Origin: an uncultured Phycisphaerae bacterium
GTDB lineage: Bacteria > Planctomycetota > Phycisphaerae > UBA1845 > Fen-1342
Reading direction: 5' to 3'
Assembly: GCA_937928595.1 (NCBI GenBank)
Contig: CALGJV010000012.1
Location: 124,001 to 188,000, forward strand
Length of the DNA stretch: 64,000 nt
In this document: positions 1-8,161 of the stretch, one piece after another
Layout of the letters: every line of letters starts with the position of its first letter
Position numbering within the stretch: position 1 is the stretch's first letter
Made by a program: the position numbers and the translations under genes
Notes under the pieces: generated by a model
What the model saw: only the letters and a program-made list of their open reading frames with translations
What the model was told of the DNA's origin: nothing
The model's database searches: none

Positions 1-269
1 GCGGGCTGTACATCGTCGTGATGACCGACCCGACGACGGCCGGCGTGGCGGCGAGCTTCGCCTTCCTGGCCGATGTCACCCTGGCGGAACCCGGCGCGTT
101 GATCGGCTTCGCGGGGCCGCGGGTGATCGCGAACACGATCAAGGCGACGCTGCCGGAGGGGTTCCAGCGGGCAGAGTTCATGCTCGAGCACGGGTTCGTC
201 GACCGGATCGTGCACCGCCGCGACCTGCGGAGCGAGATCGCCCGCATCATCGACTATTGCAACAAGTGA
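1..269 (+). CDS. accD: Acetyl-CoA carboxylase carboxyltransferase beta subunit, C-terminal end (partial)
   Basis: This is the 3' end of a gene cut by the left window edge; the reading frame enters at base 3. About 88 residues remain. They carry the ending typical of Acc[18 protein letters not shown], then [14 protein letters not shown] and a tail with [20 protein letters not shown]. AccD is the zinc-containing half of the carboxyltransferase that moves the carboxyl group from biotin to acetyl-CoA, the first committed step of fatty acid synthesis in the cytoplasm. The N-terminal zinc ribbon lies outside the window. The next gene starts 7 bases after the stop, so the two are probably cotranscribed. 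Confidence 0.93.
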   Translation, partial: GLYIVVMTDPTTAGVAASFAFLADVTLAEPGALIGFAGPRVIANTIKATLPEGFQRAEFMLEHGFVDRIVHRRDLRSEIARIIDYCNK

Positions 270-276
270 GCCCCCG

Positions 277-642
277 GTGCTCGCCAGCCTCTCGTGGGAA
301 TGGATCGTCGCGGAGGTCCGCAACCCCCTGGTGCTCTTCGGGTTCGCGGGGCAGTTCGTCTTTTTCCTGCGGTTCGTCGTCCAGTGGTTCGCGTCCGAGC
401 GCCGCGGACGCAGCCACATTCCGATCGCGTTCTGGTACCTCAGCCTCGTCGGCGGCGGCATGACGTTCGTTTACGCCGTCCTGAAGCCCGACCTCGTGTT
501 CATGATCGCGCAGGGCTTGGGCCTGTTCATCTACATCCGCAACCTGATGCTCATCCACGGCCGGCGGCGGCGCGCCTCGGGCCGGCGGAGCCGTGGTTTA
601 CCGGCTCCGCCGCGGGCCGAAGCCGGTGAGCCGGGCGGCTGA
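277..642 (+). CDS. Small membrane protein with lipid-A biosynthesis N-terminal (LAB_N) domain
   Basis: A 121-residue protein with a GTG start 7 bases after accD. The core (about residues 10-95) matches the LAB_N family, which occurs alone or fused to lipid A disaccharide synthase or glycosyltransferases. It shows a WxxxxVRNPLVLFGFAGQ opening, a hydrophobic segment ending FVVQWFASER, then FWYLSLVGG and a further membrane segment before IYIRNLMLIH. Three membrane helices are likely. The function of stand-alone LAB_N proteins is not settled; a role with lipid carriers or lipid A precursors is usually inferred. The last 25 residues are Arg/Pro/Gly rich and probably disordered. A weak hairpin (648-666) follows the stop. 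Confidence 0.75.
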   Translation: MLASLSWEWIVAEVRNPLVLFGFAGQFVFFLRFVVQWFASERRGRSHIPIAFWYLSLVGGGMTFVYAVLKPDLVFMIAQGLGLFIYIRNLMLIHGRRRRASGRRSRGLPAPPRAEAGEPGG

Positions 643-705
643 GACGGGACACGACTTTCGCGTGTCTTCCTCCGGCCCGGCGGCGTAAAATGTGCGCGGG
701 CGAGC

Positions 706-1569
706 ATGCAGACGCGCGGAGGCCGGCGCGTGGGCTGGCAGGAACGAGACTACTCGGATCAGACGTACCGGGAGCGCCTCTCGGCGGCGTGGGCTGTGGC
801 CCGTCCACCCCGCGTCACCCTGGCGCTGATGATCCTGCACGGCGTTGCGTTCGTGATCCTGCTGGTGCTGTCGGCGCGGGAGGGCGGCGGACCGGCGCTG
901 GCGCTCGTGGCGCCGGTCGACACGGTGGGCGTCGTGGCGCATGCAGTGGCCACGACCAGCCTGTTCACGGCGCTGTTCGTCGTGCTGGCGCTGTGGTCGC
1001 TCGGCGGGCGGCTGGAGCCGCTGCTCGGCGGGCCGCGGTTGTTGGGATACTACCTGCTGGGGACGGCGGCCGGCGGAGCGGCGTACTTCGGCACGGCCCG
1101 GGCGGCGGCGCTGCTGGCCACCGGTCCGCTGGACTACCCGGTCGGCGTGCTGGCGGGGCTCTGCCTGCTGGCGGCCCGCGCCTTTCGGCACGAGCGCGTG
1201 CACGTCCTCGGGTGGGCGACGTCCGCGGGCCGCTTGTACGCAATCCTGGCTGCGATCGTGGTCGGGTTGGAGGTCGTCCGCTACGGGCCGGGAGGCGCGG
1301 CCTGGCTGTCGGCGGCGGTCGCCGGGGCGGCCGCCGTCGGGCTGGCGGAGGAGGTCGGACGCCGTCCGCATCGGACGGGTCACCGCCGCGGCCGCCGCTC
1401 CGTGCGGCCGTCGATTCCGGAAGATGACGCCCCGCACCCGCTGTTCGAGACGCCCGACATCGACGACCTGCTCGCGAAGATTTCCCGTTCGGGGCTCGGA
1501 TCGCTCACGCCGGCCGAGCGGCAGCGGCTGGAGGACGCCCGGCGAGCGCTGCGCCGTCGGATCGAGTGA
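706..1569 (+). CDS. Rhomboid-like membrane protein lacking the catalytic serine (pseudoprotease)
   Basis: A 287-residue protein with about six hydrophobic segments between residues 38 and 205, laid out like a rhomboid. The L1 loop and second helix carry LWSLGGRLEPLLGGPRLLGYYLLG, close to rhomboid protease sequences. Where a protease has GxSG, this protein reads DYPVGVLAG, and the last-helix histidine is replaced in AAWLSAAVAG, so no catalytic dyad is visible. The C-terminal 45 residues contain IDDLLAKISRSGLGSLTPAE, a helical tail common on planctomycete rhomboids. I infer a membrane-bound pseudoprotease that may bind or traffic other membrane proteins. A -10-like TAAAAT lies at 686-691. Alternative: an uncharacterised rhomboid-fold protein never derived from an active protease. 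Confidence 0.7.
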   Translation: MQTRGGRRVGWQERDYSDQTYRERLSAAWAVARPPRVTLALMILHGVAFVILLVLSAREGGGPALALVAPVDTVGVVAHAVATTSLFTALFVVLALWSLGGRLEPLLGGPRLLGYYLLGTAAGGAAYFGTARAAALLATGPLDYPVGVLAGLCLLAARAFRHERVHVLGWATSAGRLYAILAAIVVGLEVVRYGPGGAAWLSAAVAGAAAVGLAEEVGRRPHRTGHRRGRRSVRPSIPEDDAPHPLFETPDIDDLLAKISRSGLGSLTPAERQRLEDARRALRRRIE

Positions 1570-1643
1570 GGAGCGGCCGGGGGACGCCTTTTCCGCGGCC
1601 GTCGCGGCGGAGTAGACTCCGGCGGCGCACGGTGGAGGGGGGG

Positions 1644-1655
1644 CCCGGTACCGGG
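1644..1655. promoter_or_regulatory. Perfect 12-bp palindrome just upstream of nikR
   Basis: CCCGGTACCGGG ends seven bases before the nikR ATG and overlaps the ribosome-binding region. Its position would suit autoregulation, but it does not resemble the known E. coli NikR operator (GTATGA and its inverse 16 bases apart) and is short. A weak promoter (TTTCCG at 1590-1595, TAGACT at 1613-1618, 17-base spacing) lies upstream. Confidence 0.3.
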
Positions 1656-1662
1656 AGCGACC

Positions 1663-2082
1663 ATGTCGGAACTCGCGCGTCTGAGCATTTCGCTGGAGCA
1701 GCCGCTGCTGGCGCGGCTCGAGCGGCTGGTTCGCGGGAGCGGATACACGAACCGCTCGGAGTTCGTGCGGGACATGATCCGCGAACGGCTGGTGGAGCAG
1801 GAGTGGGCGGACCAGCACAGCGAGGTCGTGGGCACGATCACGCTGCTCTACGACCACGACGCGCGGCAGCTCTCCGACCGGCTGATCGACATCCAGCACG
1901 AGCACCACGAGCAGATCCTCGCGACGACGCACGTGCACCTGTCGCGCCGGCTCTGCGCCGAGATGATCATGGTGCGGGGCAGCGCCGGGGAAGTCCGCCA
2001 CCTGCTGGATCATCTGCGGCAGCAGCGGGGCGTGCTGCACGCCGCGCTGGGCATGAGCTCGACCGGACAGCGGTTGCGGTAG
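1663..2082 (+). CDS. nikR: NikR-type nickel-responsive transcriptional regulator
   Basis: A 139-residue protein of normal NikR length. The N-terminal ribbon-helix-helix (residues 4-45) contains RLSISLEQPLLARLERLV and SGYTNRSEFVRDMIRERL. The C-terminal ACT-like domain holds the metal site: His79, His90, His92 and Cys98 line up with E. coli His76, His87, His89 and Cys95, the square-planar nickel ligands. The protein should be a tetrameric, nickel-dependent DNA-binding repressor or regulator. No nickel transporter, hydrogenase or urease gene is in the window, so its targets are elsewhere or it regulates the adjacent damaged symporter. All four ligands are present, so a working sensor is likely. 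Confidence 0.92.
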   Translation: MSELARLSISLEQPLLARLERLVRGSGYTNRSEFVRDMIRERLVEQEWADQHSEVVGTITLLYDHDARQLSDRLIDIQHEHHEQILATTHVHLSRRLCAEMIMVRGSAGEVRHLLDHLRQQRGVLHAALGMSSTGQRLR

Positions 2083-2167
2083 CGGTCAGGGGCGCGAAAG
2101 CGCACGGTCGATGCCCTCCCAATCAAGCGGGCTCGCGTGACGCCGAGCGCCGGCCCATACGGACCAG

Positions 2168-3173
2168 ATGACCCGCGGAGCGGTCCCCGCAGACGACATG
2201 AACGTCTACCTCGGGGTCGCGTCGCTGGCGGCCACCGAGTTCGGCATCGTCACGTGCATGTACACGGCCCAGAACGCGTACGAGTACGGCTTTGCGGGCG
2301 CGATTCCGGGTCTGACGAACGTCGTGGCGATGTTCCTCGCGGGCTGCACGGGGCTCGGCGTCAGGCCGTTGTGCGTCGCAGGCGTGATGACCATTCGCGA
2401 TCTGTTCGAGCAGCGCTCCGGCCGTTTCTTGCGCTGGCTGGCGGGCGTCCTTCGTCCTCGTCGCGCCCTGGATGCTGCCGGGCGTGTGGGCGCTGGGCGC
2501 GGTTGCGGCCGCGGTGACGCCCGGGGTGCTGGACGGGCTGGCGAAGCAGTTCGGGGAGCGGGACGGCAGTCTGTTCGCGATACCGTACTGCCTGAGCCTG
2601 GTGGTGCCGAGCGGGCTGATGGGCATCCTGATCGCGGCGATGCTCGCGGCGGACATGCCGACGGACTCGTCGTACATGCTGACGTGGGGCAGCGTGATCT
2701 ACAACGACTTCCTCGCGCCGTTCCAACGCGCGTGGACGGAGCGCCGCGGGCTGATCATCAACCGGTTCATCGTGGCCTGCATCGGCCTGTTCCTGCTCGT
2801 CTGGGGGCTCTGGTACAAGCTCGAGGGCGACCTGTGGGCGTACCTCCAGACCACGGGCACGATCTACCTCGCGAGCATGTCGATTCTGCTGGTCGCGTGC
2901 TGTTCCTGGCGGGGCGCGAACAGCTGGGGGGTGATCGCCGCGATCATCGTCGGGGCGGCGCTGCCGGTGGCGGCGCTGGCGGTCAACAAGGGCTGGTCGG
3001 TGTCGGTGGTCGATGAGAACGGGCTGCCGAAGACCATCGGCTGGGTCTCGCACCGCATCGGGGACGCGTGGGTGAACGTCGGCACGTACGCGGCCGTGGC
3101 CGTCGCGATGATCGTGGGGTCGTTGCTCAAGCCGGGCCGCGCGGCACGGGCGGCGGCGGAGGTGCGGTCATGA
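2168..3173 (+). pseudogene. Sodium:solute symporter (SSS family), internally deleted and frameshifted
   Basis: Two pieces of one SSS transporter lie in different frames. The first (2168 to about 2445) reads LGVASLAATEFGIV and AYEYGFAGAIPGL, typical of the first membrane helices, through TIRDLFEQRSGRFLRWLAG. The frame then changes, and the second piece (from about 2448 to 3173) gives VLVAPWMLPGVW, SGLMGILIAAMLAADMPTDS, the conserved region near the Na2 site, and the later helices. Together they encode about 335 residues against roughly 500-600 in the family, so helices from the middle are missing. The 5' end may also be shortened because the usual FxxAGR opening is absent. A functional transporter is unlikely. 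The next small gene overlaps its stop codon. Confidence 0.8.
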
Positions 3174-3367
3174 ACGCGGGACTGCCGATGCTGCTGGCGA
3201 GCGCGGTCGGACCGGGGCTCCGCTGGTTCTGGGGCCTGCTGTTGCTCGCATGCCTGGTCTGGTACGCGACGGTCACCGTGTGCGTCGCGGTCCGCGGCGT
3301 GCGCGACATCCGCACGATGCTGGCGCGCCTACGCGCGACGCGCGCGGGTGAGCCGCCCCCGCGTTGA
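3170..3367 (+). CDS. Small single-helix membrane protein, symporter accessory type
   Basis: A 65-residue protein whose ATG overlaps the stop of the symporter remnant (ATGA). It has one long hydrophobic stretch (about residues 15-42, PGLRWFWGLLLLACLVWYAT and onward) followed by an Arg-rich tail with RGVRDIRTMLARLRATR. SSS transporters of planctomycetes and other bacteria are often followed by such a small, translationally coupled protein. The function is not established. With the partner transporter broken, this may be an orphan that still has an open frame by chance or recency. Confidence 0.6.
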   Translation: MNAGLPMLLASAVGPGLRWFWGLLLLACLVWYATVTVCVAVRGVRDIRTMLARLRATRAGEPPPR

Positions 3368-3894
3368 TCCGCGCCAGAGGCGCGATTGTAACCGCTCGCG
3401 AGAACGCGAAAGGGAAGCTGGGATGGTGGAGCGCGCGTGTGACCGACCTGAGCTGCGTTGCAGGCATCGAGGCGGTTGGCCCGCCGGGAGCGCAATCGAC
3501 GACGGATGGCTCGGCGAGGTGGCCGACGGCCGACGAGCAGTCCGGGTTCGGCGTGTTCGGCGATTCATGGGGCTTGGAGCTTGAGGACGGGTTTCTTTTT
3601 GGGGCGGAGCGTTTGCACGCGTCGGTCGTGCGTTGGAGGTTTGTGCAACCGCTCCCGGACGGGGGGGGAGGGGGGGATGGGGGTCTAGGGAAAGCGGGGC
3701 GCGCTCGCGCGTGGGCGTGGGTTGACGCACCGTGAACGGCGGGAGACCCGTATTTAATCGCATCCACATCTGAAACTAACGTCAATATAACAATACATCG
3801 GGAGTTTAGGGAGTTGGGAGGTTCGGGGCGGCCGCCGGCGCGGTACGGCTGCGAAAGCCCCCTTTTTTTTCCCAACCATTGAGGAGGAGTAGAG
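3368..3894. other. Intergenic region, 527 bases, no supported gene
   Basis: I see no gene with family support here. The first part is ordinary GC-rich DNA with a G-run tract at about 3660-3690. From about 3750 the composition becomes much more AT rich, which fits a promoter and untranslated leader for the gene at 3895. The leader ends in a run of eight Ts (about 3863-3870) and a strong GAGGAGGAG ribosome-binding site. Confidence 0.6.
3763..3791 (+). promoter_or_regulatory. Candidate sigma-70 promoter for the lamin-tail PEP-CTERM gene
   Basis: TCCACA (3763-3768) and TATAAC (3786-3791) are separated by 17 bases in an AT-rich patch of otherwise GC-rich DNA. The predicted transcript starts near 3798 and has a leader of about 97 bases. 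Confidence 0.4.
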
Positions 3895-4518
3895 ATGCTG
3901 CATCGTATGGTTGCTGTGTTGGTGACGGGATCGGTGGTCTGCGGGTTGGCTCAGGCGAGCATTCGGATCACGGAGTGGATGTACACCGGGCAGAACGGCG
4001 AGTTCGTCGAGTTCACGAACGTCGGGGCGGCGCCGGTGGACATGACGGGCTGGAGCTACGACGACGACAGCCGGATCCCGGGTGTGTTCAGCCTGAGCGG
4101 GTTCGGCGTAGTGCAGCCGGGGGAGTCGGTCATCATCACGGAGAGCACGGCGGCCGACTTCCGCGTCGCGTGGAACCTGCCCGCGTCGGTGAAGGTGCTG
4201 GGCGGCTACACCAACAACCTCGGCCGGAACGACGAGATCAACTTGTTCGACGCGAGCGATCAACTGGTCGATCGGCTGACGTACGGTGATCAGAACTTCG
4301 TCGGCTCGATTCGCACGCAGCGTGTGAGCGGGAACCCGACGACCCCTGCGGCGCTGGGCGCGAACGACGTCTACCAGTGGACGCTGTCGTCGGTCGGTGA
4401 CGCGTTCGGGTCGTACACCTCGACGGGCGGCGACATCGGCAACCCGGGCGTTTACATCCCCGAGCCGAGCGCCCTGGCCCTGATTGCGCTGGGCGCGCTG
4501 GCCGTTCGGCGGCGGTAA
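3895..4518 (+). CDS. Exported lamin-tail-domain protein with PEP-CTERM sorting signal
   Basis: A 207-residue secreted protein. Residues 1-22 form a signal peptide ending near LAQAS. Residues 23-130 resemble a lamin tail domain (LTD): ITEWMYTGQNGEFVEFTNVG, then DMTGWSYDDDSRIPGVFSL and PGESVIIT. The C-terminus is a PEP-CTERM signal, IPEPSALALIALGALAVRRR: a PEP motif, a hydrophobic helix and a basic end. Such tails are recognised by exosortase and tie surface or exopolysaccharide-associated proteins to export. No exosortase gene is in the window. The ATG is preceded by a strong GAGGAGGAG site. A hairpin terminator follows, so it is probably monocistronic. Confidence 0.85.
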   Translation: MLHRMVAVLVTGSVVCGLAQASIRITEWMYTGQNGEFVEFTNVGAAPVDMTGWSYDDDSRIPGVFSLSGFGVVQPGESVIITESTAADFRVAWNLPASVKVLGGYTNNLGRNDEINLFDASDQLVDRLTYGDQNFVGSIRTQRVSGNPTTPAALGANDVYQWTLSSVGDAFGSYTSTGGDIGNPGVYIPEPSALALIALGALAVRRR

Positions 4519-4539
4519 TCGGCAGATCGGTTCATGGGC

Positions 4540-4575
4540 GGCCGTCGGCCGGGCCTGCTCGGCCGACGGCCCTTT
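4540..4575 (+). terminator. Rho-independent-type terminator
   Basis: A perfect 12-bp stem (4540-4551 with 4560-4571) has an 8-base loop and is followed by CTTTG. It sits 21 bases after the PEP-CTERM gene stop and 20 bases before the next start. Confidence 0.65.
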
Positions 4576-4595
4576 GTAGCTGGCGGAGAGTCGTG

Positions 4596-5519
4596 ATGCA
4601 CGGCGAGCAGCGACGGACGGCGGCCTTCACCCTGATCGAGTTGCTGGTGGTCGTGGCGATCATCGCGTTGCTCATCTCGATCCTGCTACCGTCGCTCGCG
4701 CGGGCGCGGGAGCAGGCGAAGGAGGCCAAGTGCGCCGCCGGCCTGCGGAGCTTCGGGGTGGGCTTCCATACCTACGCCGGCGAGCAGCGCGACTATCTGT
4801 GCAGCGGCTCGTTCGATCCCGAGGTCAGCAACGGCCGGGACGGTCCGGTGGACCGCGTGGGGTGGGTGGCGGATCTGGTCAACGCCACGCTGGCGTTCCC
4901 AGCGACGCAGCTGTGTCCGTCGAATCCGGCCCGGTATAACCAGAAGCTCGGGGCGAATGCGGCGGGGGCGAACTCCTACACGCCCGAGCAGGCACGGGAT
5001 CTGGTGCAGCGCGGCTACAACACGAACTACACACAGGCGTGGTACATGGCCCGCACCGAGTGGAACCCGTCGCAGAACGACTATAACGTCAAGCGCGTGC
5101 GGGCCACGCGCGGGCCGTTGCAGGTTGGCCGTTGGGTGCGCGTCGGGGAGGCCCGCCTGCCGATTCTCGGCGACGGCCGAACGGATCTCGAGGACCGCGT
5201 GCTGGGCGAGCGCTCGGTCAAGACGATGACGGACGGGCCGTGGGACGGTCCGTACGGCGTGCAGAACTGGCGTGATTTCGGCCCGGCGCACGGCTTCGGC
5301 GCCTGGGTCTTCGGCAACAAGGACCACAATCGCGTGCGCGCGAACGTGCTGTTCGCGGACGGGCACGTCCGCGTGTTCGTGGACCGGGACCGCGACGGCG
5401 AGTTCGGCCTCGATACGTCGGGCGAGGTCCCGTGGCAGAAGGATCTGGACGAGGGGGCGGTTTTCGACGGCGTGCTGAGCCTGGGCCGGCGCTCGGCGGA
5501 CGCCTGGGCGCTGCAATAG
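4596..5519 (+). CDS. Prepilin-type N-terminal cleavage/methylation protein (planctomycete H-X9-DG family)
   Basis: A 307-residue pseudopilin-like protein. Residues 11-35 carry the type IV prepilin signature [20 protein letters not shown], with processing expected before the Phe by a prepilin peptidase. Near the C-terminus, HNRVRANVLFADGHVRVF gives the H-X9-DG motif that defines a large planctomycete family. The central part is a variable, probably extracellular domain with several cysteines. A GTG three bases upstream is a possible alternative start; I chose the ATG. Families of this type are numerous and scattered in planctomycete genomes, and the function of single members is unknown. Two relatives lie at 51615-52511 and 57316-58230. 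Confidence 0.88.
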   Translation: MHGEQRRTAAFTLIELLVVVAIIALLISILLPSLARAREQAKEAKCAAGLRSFGVGFHTYAGEQRDYLCSGSFDPEVSNGRDGPVDRVGWVADLVNATLAFPATQLCPSNPARYNQKLGANAAGANSYTPEQARDLVQRGYNTNYTQAWYMARTEWNPSQNDYNVKRVRATRGPLQVGRWVRVGEARLPILGDGRTDLEDRVLGERSVKTMTDGPWDGPYGVQNWRDFGPAHGFGAWVFGNKDHNRVRANVLFADGHVRVFVDRDRDGEFGLDTSGEVPWQKDLDEGAVFDGVLSLGRRSADAWALQ

Positions 5520-5610
5520 GGTGGCGGGGGCCTGGTCAAGTTCAGTCGATTCCCGAGCGGCGCCACCGCGCGGTCGTCGCGATGCTTTTTTTTCAGGAGG
5601 CGAGATTTCC

Positions 5611-7785
5611 ATGCAAAAGATTTGCTCCGTCGTGTTGCTCGCCGTCGCGGTGCTTCCCACCGCTACGGCCACCGTGTTCATCAATGAGGTGTTCATCAAT
5701 CCGCCGGGGAGCTCGGCGGACGACACCCGCGAGTTCATTGAGCTGCTGGGCACCCCGGGCCGCAGCCTGGACGGCTACGCCGTCGCGCTGGTCAACGGCG
5801 CGCTCACAAAGTACTACCCGCTCGGTTCGATTCCGCCCCGGCCGGCGGCGCAAGAGATCGACGAGTTTTTCAGTCTCGACGGTCTGCGGCTGGGGCCCAA
5901 CGGCCTGCTGGTCATCGGCATCGGCTCGAGCTCGATGTACCCGACGCTGCTGGCCGACACGAACTTCCAGCGGTGGAACACGCTCTGGAACGGCGGGTTG
6001 GACACGCCGGGCAAGCTGAACAACGACGGGAGCAACACGGTGCTACTGCTGCGGCGGCGGCCCGGCCGGACGCAGGCGGACCCGACCAACCCGGCCGGTC
6101 TGCGGTGGGGCAAGGACATCAACCCGGATGACGAGCTCATCACGCCGGTGACGGATCCGCAGACGGACCAGGCGGTGGATCAGTATGGCGACGGGGATCT
6201 CGACCAGGGCCAGCCGAACGGCATCGACGGCTTCACGCTCGACATGGTCGGGGCGAGCACGCCAGTGGATCCGCTGGACGATCTCGAAGTCGTGGACGAG
6301 GTCAGCTACGAGCACGAGCGCGGCTGGGAATATGACACCGACGCGCGTCGGGTGGATCTGGACAGCCCGGTGCCGGGTCTGCCGCCGCGGCGCGTGCACG
6401 CGCTCGACGACCCGCAGGGCTTCAACCCCGACTGCTTGATCCGCGTGGACTACCGCACGAAGGGCCCCGGCTGGCTGCCGGCGCCGGGGGCGACGGGAGC
6501 GGGCCCGAACGGGATGAACTGGCAGGACACGGCCACGGAGCAGTGGATCCGCGGCGAGAGCGTGGTGGGCAGCGGCGGTCAGGGCGGCAGCCCGCAGTTC
6601 TTCCTCGACAACAGCCCCAACAGCAACCCGGATGCGATTCAGCCGTATATGGTCAACGTCCCGCTGTGGCTGGCCGACGGCCAGGCGCCGGACTACAACT
6701 TCACGGCGCCGAACACATACCAGATCATGGCCGGGCGGCTGAACCCGCTGGCGGTGCCGTACGTCCCGGGCGACGCCGACCGCGACGGCGACTGCGATGC
6801 GGACGACTTGACCAAGGTCGCGGCCGTGTTCGGCGAGCCCGACTGGGTGTTCAGCAATGCCTTCGCCGGAGCGCCGGCCGGCAACGACGGGGATCCCGCC
6901 ACCCAGACGCGGCCCTGGGATGTCGATGCCACCGGCGACAACGGCGTGGAGCCCAGCGACCTCCAGTGGACGCTGAACTTCCAGGGGAGCACTGACGGCC
7001 GCATCGTCGGACGGCAGTACGACAGCACGACGCCCGCTGCGACCGGCGTTTACCTGAACCCGAACACCGGCGTTGCCTGTGCGGTCACGTGGACGGCGCT
7101 GGTGCCCAGCGGTCGGCCGCTGAACGGGCTGCGGGCGGGGGACGTGGTCGAGTTGACGGTGCGCGGGCAGGTGGCAGCCGGGGCGAACACGTTGCCGCAG
7201 CAGCAGAACGGCATCATGCAGTTCGTGCACGACGTGACGCTGAGCACGGGCGGCGTTGCCCGGGTCGAGCAGGTCGTCGCGCTGGGCGCCTTCAGCAAGA
7301 CGCGCGCGGCCCTCGAAGCCCCGGTGGGTTTGTCCGGCGACCAGGGTCTGCGTCGGATCAACGGTCACACCACGAGCTTCACCCAGGGGCTCGCTGCCGC
7401 GGCTGACCTGTACCGCATCCGCCTGCGGGTGTTCGGCGCCGGCACGACGACGGTGGGGCTGGGACCGTCCAGTGAGCCGGGGTTTGCCCTTAGCACGCCG
7501 CATGGAGTGAAGGTCGGTCGGACGGCCGCGAACGGAAATCCGCAGACCGCGACGTACCCGGCGGTACTGACTCTGACGGCGTCGGGTCAGTTGCTGCCCG
7601 GCGACACGAACTGCGACGGCGTCGTGAACTTCGACGACATCGACCCGTTCGTCGTCGCGCTGGGCGGGCAGGCGGCGTACGAAGCCGCGTACCCGGGGTG
7701 CGTGTGGCTGAACGCGGATTGCGACGGCGATGGTGCCGTCACGTTCGATGACATCGATCCGTTCGTGACAATCTTGTCGAGCTGA
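5611..7785 (+). CDS. Large exported lamin-tail protein with dockerin-like repeats (GC-type dockerin tail)
   Basis: A 724-residue secreted protein. The ATG at 5611 follows a T-run and CAGGAGG, and gives a signal peptide (residues 1-20, CSVVLLAVAVLPTATA). Residues 21-125 look like a lamin tail domain (VFINEVFINPPG, EFIELLGTPG). Calcium-binding dockerin/EF-hand-like segments occur at about 386-411 (PGDADRDGDCDADDLTKVAA), about 430-455, and at the end (about 662-724), where GDTNCDGVVNFDDIDPFVVA and DCDGDGAVTFDDIDPFV repeat with paired cysteines. That ending fits the GC-type dockerin anchors annotated in planctomycetes. It is probably a surface or extracellular-matrix protein. A terminator hairpin follows. 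The partner that binds the dockerin tail is unknown. Confidence 0.82.
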   Translation: MQKICSVVLLAVAVLPTATATVFINEVFINPPGSSADDTREFIELLGTPGRSLDGYAVALVNGALTKYYPLGSIPPRPAAQEIDEFFSLDGLRLGPNGLLVIGIGSSSMYPTLLADTNFQRWNTLWNGGLDTPGKLNNDGSNTVLLLRRRPGRTQADPTNPAGLRWGKDINPDDELITPVTDPQTDQAVDQYGDGDLDQGQPNGIDGFTLDMVGASTPVDPLDDLEVVDEVSYEHERGWEYDTDARRVDLDSPVPGLPPRRVHALDDPQGFNPDCLIRVDYRTKGPGWLPAPGATGAGPNGMNWQDTATEQWIRGESVVGSGGQGGSPQFFLDNSPNSNPDAIQPYMVNVPLWLADGQAPDYNFTAPNTYQIMAGRLNPLAVPYVPGDADRDGDCDADDLTKVAAVFGEPDWVFSNAFAGAPAGNDGDPATQTRPWDVDATGDNGVEPSDLQWTLNFQGSTDGRIVGRQYDSTTPAATGVYLNPNTGVACAVTWTALVPSGRPLNGLRAGDVVELTVRGQVAAGANTLPQQQNGIMQFVHDVTLSTGGVARVEQVVALGAFSKTRAALEAPVGLSGDQGLRRINGHTTSFTQGLAAAADLYRIRLRVFGAGTTTVGLGPSSEPGFALSTPHGVKVGRTAANGNPQTATYPAVLTLTASGQLLPGDTNCDGVVNFDDIDPFVVALGGQAAYEAAYPGCVWLNADCDGDGAVTFDDIDPFVTILSS

Positions 7786-8161
7786 GCCCGGCGAGACGCC
7801 ACGCATAGACGCATGGCGGCGGAGCGGTGCGCCCGAGAACGGGGCGGCCGCTCCGCCGATGCTTTTTGCGGCACATCCGTCGGGGGGTCGCCGGGGCGCC
7901 CGATAACGATTCGCCGGCGTTGGAGCCCGCGGCGCGGGTTATCGGGCGGGGGTCGGGCCGGCCGGCGCGGCTCTGCTTCATCCCGCACTCGATTTAACCA
8001 CCCATTGCGGCGGAACGATAACGCCAGTGACCGCCGCACAAGTGTCCGTGCGGGAGTGGGCGGTGTGCCTCGAGGGCGCGCCGCGGGCGGATGGTTGCGG
8101 CGTGTCGGAGCCCGCTCGCGCAACCGCGCGTGAGGACGCGCACAGAAACGATGGGACCGCC
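7786..8161. other. Intergenic region between the dockerin protein and cheA
   Basis: The region holds the terminator of the upstream gene (7817-7867) and a second dyad, CCCGATAAC at 7899-7907 with its inverse GTTATCGGG at 7938-7946, 30 bases apart. The second dyad is a possible protein site or weak hairpin. No gene is supported here, and no clear promoter for cheA was found. Confidence 0.5.
7817..7867 (+). terminator. Rho-independent terminator
   Basis: An 11-bp perfect stem (7817-7827 with 7848-7858) with a 20-base loop is followed by five Ts (7863-7867), 30 bases after the dockerin-protein stop. Confidence 0.65.

Noticed and set aside
3273-3875. Open frames on both strands in the 3.4-3.9 kb intergenic region
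   Set aside because: They are Pro/Arg/Ser-rich, lack any recognisable family and conflict with the AT-rich promoter-like end of the region.
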